Positions 1 through 7,776 of a stretch of DNA of 37,161 nucleotides are shown one piece after another (the stretch's first letter is position 1; every line of letters begins with the position of its first letter). The notes under the pieces are model-generated. The model was not told the DNA's origin, searched no databases, and saw only the letters and a program-made list of their open reading frames with translations. The stretch is from Anaerolineales bacterium (GTDB lineage: Bacteria; Chloroflexota; Anaerolineae; Anaerolineales; UBA4823). Location of the stretch: assembly GCA_016935755.1 (NCBI GenBank), contig JAFGQI010000008.1:1-37161 (forward strand), given 5' to 3'. A program made the position numbers and the translations under genes.

Positions 1-14
1 CTTTAATTTGTGAA

Positions 15-44
15 GGGGCTGTCCGTTTCTTTTCGGACAGCCCC
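15..44. terminator. terminator-like hairpin at the left edge
   Basis: Perfect 11-bp inverted repeat (GGGGCTGTCCG, 15-25, with CGGACAGCCCC, 34-44) around an 8-nt pyrimidine loop. It is followed by AGCTTTA, so the T-tract is poor. It sits directly before the readable part of a truncated permease. It could be the terminator of a gene left of the window or the edge of a rearrangement. Confidence 0.5.
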
Positions 45-100
45 AGCTTTATCTCAGCCCAGCGAGTAAATTTGCCAGCCTGGTTTCGCGGGTCTCCAAT

Positions 101-580
101 TTGCTCATCTGGACCGGTGCGCTGAGCATTGTCGGCGCGCTGATATTCGGTCTGATCCTGGGCCGGCTGCCATTCGAAAACCCCCTGCTGGCTTTATTTA
201 TTCTGGTGGCATCGCTCTGCGGTACTTTTGGGGTTGGTTTTGCCTTTGCCGCGCTCACTTTATGGCTGAAAGGCACTGCAGAGACGATAGCTGCTCTCGC
301 CCAGTTCGCCTTTATGATCTTGTGCGCCAACTTCTTCCCCTTTTTTGTGCTGCCCGAACCGCTATTGACAGTCGCCCGTTGGATTCCACTGTCGTACAGC
401 GTAGACGCTTTCCGGTCAACGCTGATGGGCTATCCGCCGGGCTTTCCCGAACTGGCCCCAATTGAAGTAGAAATCGGTATTGTCACGGTTTTTGGGTTGG
501 CGATGCCTGTGATCGGCGCCTGGTTATATCGCCAGGCCGAAAATCACGCCCGCCGTACAGGCAGCCTGGCAGAATATTAA
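101..580 (+). CDS. ABC-2 type transporter permease, N-terminally truncated
   Basis: This is the C-terminal part of an ABC-2 family membrane permease, the channel subunit of a drug, lipid or polysaccharide exporter. Three to four hydrophobic helices are visible (about residues 5-25, 30-55, 65-90 and 133-150), with the family pattern of a proline-rich segment before the last helix (WIPLSYSVDAFRSTLMG). The family is usually about 250 residues or more; only about 160 are present. The listed start is a TTG without a clear ribosome site. The same frame is open back to a TGA at 11-13, and from about position 56 it still reads like the family (SPASKFASLVSRVSN), so coding similarity begins right after the hairpin at 15-44. 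The N-terminal half and the partner ATPase are not in the window. Truncation by rearrangement or an assembly join is likely. Confidence 0.7.
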   Translation: MLIWTGALSIVGALIFGLILGRLPFENPLLALFILVASLCGTFGVGFAFAALTLWLKGTAETIAALAQFAFMILCANFFPFFVLPEPLLTVARWIPLSYSVDAFRSTLMGYPPGFPELAPIEVEIGIVTVFGLAMPVIGAWLYRQAENHARRTGSLAEY

Positions 581-583
581 TCA

Positions 584-617
584 TTGGGAGGGAAGGCAGC
601 ACAGCCTTCCCTCCCAT
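584..617. terminator. bidirectional terminator hairpin
   Basis: Perfect 14-bp inverted repeat (arms 584-597 and 604-617, loop AGCACA) in the 43-bp gap between two convergent genes. There is no long T-tract on either side, but position and stability fit a shared transcription terminator. Confidence 0.65.
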
Positions 618-623
618 CAGACA

Positions 624-3236
624 CTATGGTGTGATAGGGCGGTATATCAGCGGTAGCCGCACCAGGCTGTGCGGCGAAACCACAATTGCCCATTCTACCT
701 CTGCATATACCGTACCTCCTACATAACCTGAACCGCCCCCGTTTTGATATTCAAAATTGGTAATCTCAGTTGGTGAGGTGACATACTGCGCCGGGATCCA
801 CATGAGCGGGACTCTGGATGAGGCGCCAACCCGGTAGATGTCATGCGAGACATTCCCTGCATCATTATGGATTGTGTCTGGGGTACCTCCTGGGTGGATA
901 TGCGGCGTCAGGCTCCCATTGGCAACCCGGCCAGTATACCAGGGCCAGCCAGCCTGGATCAGCCCGGCAATTGGCCAGCTGGCCTCAATGCGGTTAAACC
1001 AGGGGTCTGAAAAAGAGATATACCCCCCCTGGCGATCCACCCCCGCCACATTTACATAATGCCCCCCAATGCGATACCACAGGCCTGTCGGATCCTGCGC
1101 CCAAAATCCAAGCAGCAAGATGACATCATGGCTGTGTTCAACCTGGCGAGCAATCCACCAGAATTCAGGCTTCTTAACTTTTTTCACATTGTATTCGAAG
1201 TCATATTCATGCAGGTGTAGATAACTATACAGCCCGGTATATACGTCGGTGATAATCGTGCCTGCTCCAACAGCATTGGTTTGAAAATGGGTGGCCAGGT
1301 CTTCAACAAACTCACCGCCTGGCGGCCAGGGGGTAGCTGCAGAATCAACATTTAGCGGATCGTGATCGTCCCAGAGCGGAAGCATGCTGGCATAACTGTT
1401 AATCAGGCCATATTGGTTCGAAAACCCTGGCGGTTGTACAGGTTTGGTCTCAAACTTGCTGTCGAACCACCACAGCGAGTTTGCTGCCGCCGCCGGCCCG
1501 CAGAATGTCCATTTCACCGCAAAAGGAGAAGACCAACTGTCCTGCTTCTGATCGAAATCGGGCATCCCACTGGGGGCGTAATCGATCCAGGGCTGCCAGG
1601 CGCTGCTGGCATTGTCCCAATAGCCGCTGGACTTCCAGCGGAAAGGCGAGACTGCCAGGGCATATTCAACTTCAACTTCAATTGCTCCTCCGGTATAAGG
1701 TTCGGTTGGAATTTCAGGGTGGGGGTTGACTCCCAGGATAGATGGCAGTACTTCTGTCCAGGGGTATGCTTCTGGCCCCCAGATGCCGCCCGGGGTTTGC
1801 GTATCAACTGCCAGGTAGATATCATGCGATACATTGCCCGCGTCCAGGTGAACGAAAGGTGGATGACCAGGCTTTGGGGTATGGGGGATCAGAATGCCAT
1901 CCAGGCTGCGGCCGGCGCCTCCGTATAGCTCGAAGCGATCGATGATCGGGTCGCTGAAAGCGATCAGTTTATTATTAGGGTCAACGCCGGCAACCGTTAC
2001 ATAATGCCCGCCAACTCGTTTGGGAGCTGCAGCCCCAGTTTCATAGAAACCCAACAGCAGTACAACATCCTCGCTGCGGTTGACCTCATCAGCCACCCAG
2101 CCAAAGCTGGGTCTCGGCACCAGGGTGGTGGTGTAATCATCCCACAGGCTGTGCGCCTTGAGATAGGCCTGTAAACCATTGAACATGGACAGGATATTCG
2201 TTCCTGGTTGGCCTACGTTGGTCATGAAATAATTATTCGCCAGATCATCGACGAAATTAATCACGGTGTTGGGATCATGATCGTCCCAGGTTGGGTTATA
2301 GCTTTGCACCAGCCGGTAGGTATCGGTGATCCCGGGTGGGCTGCCGGGCAGGGTTTCAAACTTTGAATCAAACCACCACAGTGAGTTGGCCACAGCTACT
2401 GGTCCGCAATAGGTCCATGTTGGGCCGATGCCCCAGTAAGGCATGACCCGCTGGTCGAAGTCCGGTACCCCCGATGGCGCATAATCCTGCCAGGGACCAG
2501 GCTTCCAGTAGAAGGTAGACCAACTGCTGGAAGACATCAGCGTTCCCCAGGAAGATGGGTCCATATAGTGGGCTCCAGCAGGCCAATACCAGTCTTTCGG
2601 CCAGGAGGGCGTCCACACTTCTGCCAGCGCCAGCCCGAAGGTGGATGTGGGTGCATAAATGAACTTGTTAAGTTGGATGCTGAATTCCGCCTGCCAGCCC
2701 CAGGAGGTCAGCCGGGCGGCTGCGGACCATTTCGCAATGGCCGTGCTGCTCCAGCCTGTTCCATCCCCCTGGGCTTCAGACAGGGCGCCGCTCTTGGTAA
2801 TGGTGAGTAAAAAATCATCGGTCTGAGGCAGGCTGCCATGGTTGTGCTGTGAATCGATGAATACCTGGAAGGCTGGGCCAGGCCCTCCGCCGCCGGTCAT
2901 GGCTGTGTCCAGTGAGTCAAAAGCGATATAGAGATTGGCTGCATCCTGGGTAATATAGGCTTCTGCCATCCCTTTATAGGTTGGGAAGGTAATTTTGGAA
3001 GCGCGAGCATATTCCCCATGTTGAATTTCGCCATTAACCAATGGCGACACATAGCTGTACGGGGCGTCTGATGTAGTGGGTTGGTTGAGATAGTAGGGTG
3101 GGTAGGTGAGGGTAACAGTGGGGTCAGAAATTCGTGCCTCTGGTTGAAGTGCAGCTGCTCCTGAGGATGTAAAAGCTGCCATCAAGGAGAAAATCACGAA
3201 TAATCGTAAGACGGTAGAATAATAGTGATTCTTCAT
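624..3236 (-). CDS. secreted protein with two tandem papain-like (C39-type) peptidase domains
   Basis: 870 residues. The ATG at 3236 is chosen because AGGAGG stands 5 nt before it and a signal peptide follows at once (hydrophobic 8-29); a longer frame up to 3425 exists but would start upstream of the promoter. Residues 65-200 look like a beta-sandwich, carbohydrate-binding or DOMON-type domain. Then come two related copies, about 250-475 and 550-803. Each has DYAPSG.PDFDQ, a CGP.A.ANSLWWFDSKFET nucleophile motif (C277, C579), WDDHDP, GGHYV.VAGVD (H411, H726), FSDP (D429, D744) and GNVSHDIY. Cys-His-Asp in this order is the papain-fold C39-like triad, and both copies look complete. The C-terminus ends in LPLIYRPITP, like the short hydrophobic-basic tails common on secreted Anaerolineae proteins. 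The substrate is unknown. It could be a peptidase, an amidase or a binding protein on that fold. Confidence 0.7.
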   Translation of the reverse strand: MKNHYYSTVLRLFVIFSLMAAFTSSGAAALQPEARISDPTVTLTYPPYYLNQPTTSDAPYSYVSPLVNGEIQHGEYARASKITFPTYKGMAEAYITQDAANLYIAFDSLDTAMTGGGGPGPAFQVFIDSQHNHGSLPQTDDFLLTITKSGALSEAQGDGTGWSSTAIAKWSAAARLTSWGWQAEFSIQLNKFIYAPTSTFGLALAEVWTPSWPKDWYWPAGAHYMDPSSWGTLMSSSSWSTFYWKPGPWQDYAPSGVPDFDQRVMPYWGIGPTWTYCGPVAVANSLWWFDSKFETLPGSPPGITDTYRLVQSYNPTWDDHDPNTVINFVDDLANNYFMTNVGQPGTNILSMFNGLQAYLKAHSLWDDYTTTLVPRPSFGWVADEVNRSEDVVLLLGFYETGAAAPKRVGGHYVTVAGVDPNNKLIAFSDPIIDRFELYGGAGRSLDGILIPHTPKPGHPPFVHLDAGNVSHDIYLAVDTQTPGGIWGPEAYPWTEVLPSILGVNPHPEIPTEPYTGGAIEVEVEYALAVSPFRWKSSGYWDNASSAWQPWIDYAPSGMPDFDQKQDSWSSPFAVKWTFCGPAAAANSLWWFDSKFETKPVQPPGFSNQYGLINSYASMLPLWDDHDPLNVDSAATPWPPGGEFVEDLATHFQTNAVGAGTIITDVYTGLYSYLHLHEYDFEYNVKKVKKPEFWWIARQVEHSHDVILLLGFWAQDPTGLWYRIGGHYVNVAGVDRQGGYISFSDPWFNRIEASWPIAGLIQAGWPWYTGRVANGSLTPHIHPGGTPDTIHNDAGNVSHDIYRVGASSRVPLMWIPAQYVTSPTEITNFEYQNGGGSGYVGGTVYAEVEWAIVVSPHSLVRLPLIYRPITP

Positions 3237-3365
3237 CTTATCCTCCTGAAGAGAAAAAAGGTGCGAACTGTCAGGCAGCCGCACAGAGTATAGCGATGCT
3301 CTTGGGGGGAGTGGAAAATGGGATGCTAGAGCTCCAGCAGCGAAGCGGGCAGCAATCCTTATTTG

Positions 3366-3394
3366 ATTATACAACCGAGCATAGGCAGAGTCAA
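3366..3394 (-). promoter_or_regulatory. sigma-70 type promoter of the tandem peptidase gene
   Basis: On the minus strand TTGACT (3394-3389), a 17-bp spacer and a consensus TATAAT (3371-3366). The predicted start near 3359 gives a 5' leader of about 120 nt before the ATG at 3236. The -35 box abuts the stop codon of the upstream lipoprotein gene, so the peptidase gene has its own promoter. Confidence 0.65.
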
Positions 3395-4804
3395 TCAGAG
3401 ATTTGGGAGATGGGTAGGTTTCCACTGCGGCGAGACGCCATCCGATATCAGGCTGATCCCTAAGCCGTCAGGAGCCATGATAAAGATGCCGGGAGGTCCG
3501 TTGGAGGTGATATCCCAATTCCCCGAACCAGACTGACTCAGACAGGAGCGGAAGGCGATATACCCGCCATCTGGAGACCACTCAGGGGTGATGCCAGGGA
3601 AAGTGTCACTGCGTTGCCCGCTGGTAAGATCCATCATTTGCATGCTGTATATATTCAGCGATGGAGACAATCCGCACGCCTGCGACCAGTTCGCTGGATC
3701 GGGCTGGTTGCAGCCAGCAGTGCGCGCCATCAATATCCTGGCGCCATCCGGAGATAGGGCAATGCCGCTCACTGCCTCCTGATCCAGATCGTACAACTGG
3801 CGTGTTTGACTGCCCAGGTTGTAGAGATCCATAAAGGTGAAATAGGCCTCGCACCCTTCGGAAAAAGCGCCGAAATTCAGCAGTATTTGCCCATCTCGAG
3901 AGAGCAGGATCGTCATCCCTTCGCTCCAGCCTTCTTCAGGTTTATTGGGATAGGGGATGAAACTGCGCCCCTGTGGATCGAAGCTGAAAAGCTGGAAATG
4001 GCAGCTTCCATCGCCGCACAACCAGCGGTGGGTCAGGGTGCCGATCAAGCTGCCATCCGGCAAGAAAAGCGGCTGCCCGGTGATCCCGCCAGGGTCATTG
4101 TTCGGGGCCAGGTTCATGCCCCAATCCACCGGGTCGTCGATGCGATGCAGAAGCCCCGAGCCATCCAGGGCGACATACAGCCATCCAATGGCGCCCTCGT
4201 CCCAAGGATTGACTGGATTCCACAGCACAATGGCTTTCTGGTCGGGCGACCAGACGATGCGCCGTTCGATAGTCGCTTGCATATCGTCCAGACCCAGATC
4301 GACGCACGGTTGTGCGTCCGAACTGCCATCTTCGCGAATGAAGCACAGCTTGTGGCCATCGAAAGTAGCCAGGCGAGAGCCATCTGGCGACCAGGCAAAA
4401 CTGACCAGGTTGGCAGATTGGGTGATCGGCCTGGATTGCATGGATGGTACGTCTACCAGGAAAATGTCGCCGCCCTTAAGAAAAGCCAGCCTGGCTGCAG
4501 GCTCTGGATTTGCAGGCGGTTCTGGCGTGTTCGGGTTTTCGATCTTGGGCATGAACACATTGTCAGTCGCTTCTGGCATGGGAGAAGACTGATTGAGCGG
4601 TTGCTCAGTGGGGACGGCTTCGGAAGGAGAAGTCGGCTGCAGCCCTGGGGAAATAGGAGTTTGCGATGCTAACACCGGGGCTGTGGTCGGTTTGACCGTT
4701 ACGGGTACTGCAGGCAGGTTGCAGGCTGTCAGGAACAAGGCCAAAATTGTAAGCCGTCCAAGGCAAGCGAGCAGGGAAGATAAAAATTTGTAGGAGTTTT
4801 TCAT
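3395..4804 (-). CDS. lipoprotein with TolB/WD40-like beta-propeller
   Basis: 469 residues. The N-terminus is a lipoprotein signal peptide with lipobox LTAC (C28), followed by a Thr/Pro/Ser-rich linker to about residue 105 that would hold the domain off the membrane. From there to the end there are repeated blade motifs of the TolB/PD40 type (FAWSPDGSRLA, IVWSPDQKAIVLW, FLPDGSL, ALSPDGARILM, PEWSPDGGYIAF), about five or six blades. Such propellers bind proteins or peptides at the cell surface; no catalytic residues can be named. A GGAG ribosome site precedes the ATG. It shares its plan with the lipoprotein at 30044-31867, which adds a FecR domain. The ligand is unknown. Confidence 0.75.
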   Translation of the reverse strand: MKNSYKFLSSLLACLGRLTILALFLTACNLPAVPVTVKPTTAPVLASQTPISPGLQPTSPSEAVPTEQPLNQSSPMPEATDNVFMPKIENPNTPEPPANPEPAARLAFLKGGDIFLVDVPSMQSRPITQSANLVSFAWSPDGSRLATFDGHKLCFIREDGSSDAQPCVDLGLDDMQATIERRIVWSPDQKAIVLWNPVNPWDEGAIGWLYVALDGSGLLHRIDDPVDWGMNLAPNNDPGGITGQPLFLPDGSLIGTLTHRWLCGDGSCHFQLFSFDPQGRSFIPYPNKPEEGWSEGMTILLSRDGQILLNFGAFSEGCEAYFTFMDLYNLGSQTRQLYDLDQEAVSGIALSPDGARILMARTAGCNQPDPANWSQACGLSPSLNIYSMQMMDLTSGQRSDTFPGITPEWSPDGGYIAFRSCLSQSGSGNWDITSNGPPGIFIMAPDGLGISLISDGVSPQWKPTHLPNL

Positions 4805-4843
4805 TGGTTCTCCAAAAGGGTTAAGACAAAGATCAGATCACTG

Positions 4844-4852
4844 ATTATACCA
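4844..4852 (-). promoter_or_regulatory. extended -10 promoter of the propeller lipoprotein gene
   Basis: TGGTATAAT on the minus strand (4852-4844), an extended -10 element with no clear -35. The box lies inside an inverted repeat CACTG...CAGTG (4839-4843 / 4851-4855), which might be an operator. Predicted transcript start near 4837. Confidence 0.5.
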
Positions 4853-4917
4853 GTGCATTTTATACCGGTGTTTTACGCCTGGCTGTCCTGACCGCGCCTC
4901 AGTCTCTTTAACACCTA

Positions 4918-4951
4918 CAGGGCTGCTCATCTGATAAATCCGGCAGCCCTG
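4918..4951 (-). terminator. hairpin downstream of ssrA
   Basis: Perfect 9-bp arms (CAGGGCTGC 4918-4926, GCAGCCCTG 4943-4951) with a 16-nt loop, starting 12 nt past the CCA end of the tmRNA. No long T-tract follows. Likely the 3' end hairpin of the tmRNA precursor. Confidence 0.5.
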
Positions 4952-4962
4952 CAGATTGGGTG

Positions 4963-5361
4963 TGGTGGAGATGTCGGGAATCGAACCCGAGTCCGAAAGA
5001 ATCGTCCCTCGAATATCTACGAGCGTAGTCGGTTGTTTGGTTTCGCCAGCGAGCCCTCATCCGACAAAGGAACTCACCAGCCAGCCGCTGGGACCCGAAA
5101 GTCCTTCTTTCGCACACTTAGCGACATGGGTATGCGGCACTCTGACTTTGTTACGCCCGGCTCTGCCTCCGGTCAGAGGGCGGGGCAGGCGGACGTGGTC
5201 CTTCTTAGAGGGCCAGCCACTCAACCGATCGCTTATGCAGCGAGGGGCAGAGCAGCGTAGGAAGTGCGGTTGGCACTTGTTTTTTGCGCTGATTTTACGA
5301 TTTCGGCGCCGATCGGCTCGCAATCCGGGGCCAGCCTCTCCCGTCGAGACCTGTCATCCCC
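4963..5361 (-). ncRNA. ssrA: transfer-messenger RNA (tmRNA)
   Basis: 399-nt one-piece tmRNA. The 5' end GGGGATG (5361-5355) pairs over 7 bp with CATCTCC (4973-4967), followed by discriminator A and an encoded CCA (4965-4963). The T-arm GGGTTCGATTCCC lies just before the acceptor, and the 5' half has the usual GACAGGTCTCGACGGG. The tag frame begins at a GCG resume codon (5289) and ends at TAA (5233-5235): AQKTSANRTSYAALPLAA, whose hydrophobic C-terminus is what ClpXP-type proteases need. tmRNA with SmpB (22099-22554 here) rescues ribosomes stalled on broken mRNAs. Several open frames cross the gene and are not real. Confidence 0.93.
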
Positions 5362-5410
5362 GAAGGCAACCCAGGCAGTTGGATCAATACCCATGCCTGC
5401 TTGCCTCTCA

Positions 5411-5419
5411 ATTATACCA
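5411..5419 (-). promoter_or_regulatory. ssrA promoter, extended -10
   Basis: TGGTATAAT on the minus strand (5419-5411). Transcription would start near 5404, leaving a leader of about 43 nt to be removed by RNase P before the mature 5' end at 5361. No good -35 is seen. Confidence 0.6.
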
Positions 5420-5436
5420 GAATCAAACCCGTGATA

Positions 5437-5445
5437 TGTTATACT
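5437..5445 (+). promoter_or_regulatory. extended -10 promoter of the sigma factor operon
   Basis: TGTTATACT on the plus strand, back to back with the ssrA promoter and 18 bp away. Predicted start near 5452, giving a leader of about 120 nt before the sigma factor ATG at 5575. Confidence 0.45.
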
Positions 5446-5574
5446 CTTGAATCGATTTTCGCCAGAGTTGGAATCGGAGCAACGAATTACCCCAGCCGGG
5501 GTTTCTATTGGCTAGAAGGGCTGAATGCCTCATCACAAAGCCCAGAGCGCCAGGAAACCCTGCCCAGGATAGAT

Positions 5575-6192
5575 ATGGTAGAGGATTTCGGTGATGAACC
5601 CTCCCTGGTGCGTTCAGCCCAGGCAGATCGCGAGGCGTTTGGCCTGCTCTATGAGCGGTATGTGGAGCGGATCTTTAACTATGTCTATTATCGCACCGGT
5701 AATTTCCATGATGCAGAGGACCTGACTGAGCGGGTTTTTGTCCGTGCCTTGAATCACATCGGCACTTACAGCGATCGCGGATTGCCGTTTTCTGCCTGGT
5801 TATATCGCATTGCTCATAACCTGGTGGCAAATTGGCACCGCGATAACAGCCGCAGGAAAGAGATCCCGCTGGAAGACGGTTTGCTCATCGCCCGGCATGA
5901 CGACCATCCGGAGCATGAGTTCCTGCAATCCGAAGAGCGGGAATATTTGCTCAGGGTGATTCACTCTCTTCCACCCGACCGGCAGCAGCTCTTGATCTTG
6001 AAGTTCGTGGATGATCTTTCGAACGCCGAGATTGGGCAGGTGATGGGAAGAACCGAGGGCGCGATCAAAAGCCTTTACCATCGAACTTTGTTGGCAATTC
6101 GAGATGATCTTGGTCCAACACTATCGAGTATGCCTGTGGAGCAAGAATCAAACGGAGGATTTGATGAGCAAGCTGAAAATAGTGATAGATAG
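5575..6192 (+). CDS. RNA polymerase sigma factor, sigma-70 family, ECF-like
   Basis: 205 residues, the usual size for ECF sigma factors, which redirect RNA polymerase to a small regulon. Region 2 (about 16-90) has the core-binding pattern FGLLYERYVERIFNYVYYRTGNFHDAEDLTERVF and the -10-reading FSAWLYRIAHNLVANWHRD. After an acidic linker, region 4 (about 128-182) has LPPDRQQLLILKFVDDLSNAEIGQVMGRTEGAIKSLYHR, the helix-turn-helix that reads the -35. The ATG at 5575 is preferred over an upstream TTG at 5401 because AGGATAG precedes it and the family similarity starts just after. The last 29 bp overlap the degV gene, so the two are probably co-translated. The small membrane protein two genes on is a candidate anti-sigma factor. 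Confidence 0.85.
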   Translation: MVEDFGDEPSLVRSAQADREAFGLLYERYVERIFNYVYYRTGNFHDAEDLTERVFVRALNHIGTYSDRGLPFSAWLYRIAHNLVANWHRDNSRRKEIPLEDGLLIARHDDHPEHEFLQSEEREYLLRVIHSLPPDRQQLLILKFVDDLSNAEIGQVMGRTEGAIKSLYHRTLLAIRDDLGPTLSSMPVEQESNGGFDEQAENSDR

Positions 6193-7021
6193 CGCAGGAG
6201 ACCTGCCTGCCGACTGGTTGAGCGAATACGATATTCACATGATCCCTATCAACATCCACTTTGGCGAGCAGACCTTTTTACAGGGCGTGAATCTCAGTAA
6301 TGCAGAATTTTATCGCCTGGCGGATGAAAGCGGCGTGATCCCCAAGACCTCCCAACCTACCCCCGGACAGTTTATAGAAATTTATCACAAGGTGGCTGAT
6401 AAGGGGGACACGATCCTATCGATTCATCTCACCAGCAAGCTGTCGGGCACTTTTGCTTCAGCTGAGATTGCTGCTCGAGATCTTAAGGATGTATATCGGG
6501 TGATTCCCTTTGATTCAGGCTGTGGTTCAGCCGGTATGGGGTACATGGTGCGAGAAGCCCGCTTGATGGAGCGCGCTGGAGCTAAAATCGACGCGATTTT
6601 AGCCCGCCTGGAAGAAATTCGCCGCGGCATGCAGATCATCCTGACCATCAAATCTTTTGAATATGCCCGTCGCAGTGGTCGGGTAAAAGCTTTACAAGCT
6701 GCCCTGGCTTCAATGCTCAATGTAAAACCCGTCATTATGCTGCGAGAGGGGGTGCTCGAAGTAGGCGATCGGGTGCGTACCCGCGGAAAGGCGCTGGAAT
6801 ACCTCGTCGAGGAGATGAAGCGCCGAATGGGCGACCGCCTGGTCAACGTGGCTGTCGTGCACGCCGAGGATCTGGAAGCGGCAAACCTGCTCATCGAGAA
6901 GGTCCGCCGGGTGTTGAACATCCGACAATTGATCACGACAGACCTTTCGATTGGGATTGCAGCCAATTTAGGCCCTGGTACGGTGGGGGTTGTGGCATAT
7001 CCCGTGGAGGAAATTGGATAA
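6164..7021 (+). CDS. DegV family protein (fatty-acid-binding, FakB-like)
   Basis: 285 residues, full length for DegV. Members bind a fatty acid between two domains; in Firmicutes the FakB type presents it to the kinase FakA for phosphorylation. Visible signatures: KIVIDSAGDLP at the N-terminus, the ligand-contact motif KTSQPT (about 61-66), LTSKLSGT (about 89-96), a conserved RRSGR stretch near 166-171 and the closing IGPG-like segment. GGAGG stands 5 nt before the ATG at 6164, inside the end of the sigma factor gene. Its stop overlaps the next ATG (TAATG). No FakA homologue is in the window. Confidence 0.88.
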   Translation: MSKLKIVIDSAGDLPADWLSEYDIHMIPINIHFGEQTFLQGVNLSNAEFYRLADESGVIPKTSQPTPGQFIEIYHKVADKGDTILSIHLTSKLSGTFASAEIAARDLKDVYRVIPFDSGCGSAGMGYMVREARLMERAGAKIDAILARLEEIRRGMQIILTIKSFEYARRSGRVKALQAALASMLNVKPVIMLREGVLEVGDRVRTRGKALEYLVEEMKRRMGDRLVNVAVVHAEDLEAANLLIEKVRRVLNIRQLITTDLSIGIAANLGPGTVGVVAYPVEEIG

Positions 7022-7338
7022 TGAACCCTCGACCCCAGCGGGGAAATCTAAACACTGAAGAATACCGCCTGGTAGAAGCACGCCTGCGGGCTGCATTGAC
7101 GCCAGTGGCGCCACGCGGCGATTATGTCAGCGGGGTAAGAACACGCCTTACCAGCCTGCCGGTGAAGAAACGCTCAAAGGTGGATCGGCCAACGCTTGCA
7201 CTGGCCGCGTTGGGATTATTTGGCAGTTTGCTCGCCATTATTGCCAGCATCCGGGCGGTTCTGGCTGTCATTGGCGTGGTGGAGTTGATCCGTCACATGC
7301 GTGGACAATCCCGCACGAAAAGAACAGCAGCCGCCTGA
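7021..7338 (+). CDS. small membrane protein, candidate anti-sigma factor
   Basis: 105 residues of unknown family. Residues 1-55 are polar and basic with an amphipathic helix (TEEYRLVEARLRAALTPVAPRGDYVSGVRTRL). Residues about 60-90 form one long or two short membrane helices, and the C-terminus is basic. The start overlaps the degV stop by one base. A cytoplasmic helix plus membrane anchor downstream of an ECF sigma factor fits an anti-sigma factor, but no zinc-binding anti-sigma motif (HxxxCxxC) is present, so this is inferred from context only. The TGA stop lies in the loop of the terminator. Confidence 0.6.
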   Translation: MNPRPQRGNLNTEEYRLVEARLRAALTPVAPRGDYVSGVRTRLTSLPVKKRSKVDRPTLALAALGLFGSLLAIIASIRAVLAVIGVVELIRHMRGQSRTKRTAAA

Positions 7339-7350
7339 GCGGCTGCTGTT
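7323..7350. terminator. bidirectional intrinsic terminator
   Basis: 12-bp perfect stem (7323-7334 / 7339-7350) with loop CTGA, followed by TTATC on the plus strand and TTCTTTTC on the minus strand. It ends both the sigma factor operon and the exporter operon. Confidence 0.85.
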
Positions 7351-7353
7351 TTA

Positions 7354-7761
7354 TCAGTAGCGGAACTTGATGCGGAAGGGCCAGAATTTCAGCAGCGTCC
7401 GCTCTCCTGGATTGGGGGGCTGCTCTCCACAGGGGAGAAATATGATCCGTGTGTTGGACATGATCTCCAGGCTGGTTGCAGTCGCACTGCACTTGAATCC
7501 ATAAACTGGATCGTAAGTCTCAAGATAATACAGCCGCAGGGTATAAGCATCTCGTGGGATGGTGAACTCTCGCTCGACTGGCGCGATCCGACTGCCTTGT
7601 GCAACATCCAAATAGAAATAGGTCTCCTGATATATACCAGCTAACTCTACCGCGATGGGCATATCGGATTTATTGACCAGCGTCAGCCTGACCAGGTCGA
7701 CCGTGGTAGAAGCGCTTAAAAGCACGCTGAACAAGACCAACACACATAGCAGCTTTTTCAT
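7354..7761 (-). CDS. small secreted protein of unknown function
   Basis: 135 residues with an N-terminal signal peptide (about 1-19, MKKLLCVLVLFSVLLSAS) and a predicted beta-rich mature part (VRLTLVNKSDMPIAVELAG; EREFTIPRDAYTLRLYYLETYD). It has two cysteines (about C93 and C114) that could form a disulfide outside the cell. A good GAGGAG ribosome site precedes the ATG. It begins 15 bp after the permease gene stops, so it is the last gene of the MacA/MacB-like operon and may be an accessory or cargo-related protein. No known family recognised. Confidence 0.65.
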   Translation of the reverse strand: MKKLLCVLVLFSVLLSASTTVDLVRLTLVNKSDMPIAVELAGIYQETYFYLDVAQGSRIAPVEREFTIPRDAYTLRLYYLETYDPVYGFKCSATATSLEIMSNTRIIFLPCGEQPPNPGERTLLKFWPFRIKFRY

Positions 7762-7776
7762 TCGTTCACTCCTCGA

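Noticed and set aside
1362..1928. 188-codon plus-strand frame
   Set aside because: Antisense to the tandem peptidase gene; no start signals and no recognisable motif.
3237..3425. 63-residue N-terminal extension of the tandem peptidase
   Set aside because: The promoter at 3366-3394 lies inside it, and the signal peptide with AGGAGG begins at 3236.
3806..4672. 288-codon and 211-codon plus-strand frames
   Set aside because: Both are antisense to the propeller lipoprotein, which has a clear lipobox and blade repeats.
4956..5450. Protein-like frames of 69-164 codons over the tmRNA
   Set aside because: The region folds as tmRNA with acceptor pairing, T-arm, CCA and tag frame; the frames have no domain pattern.
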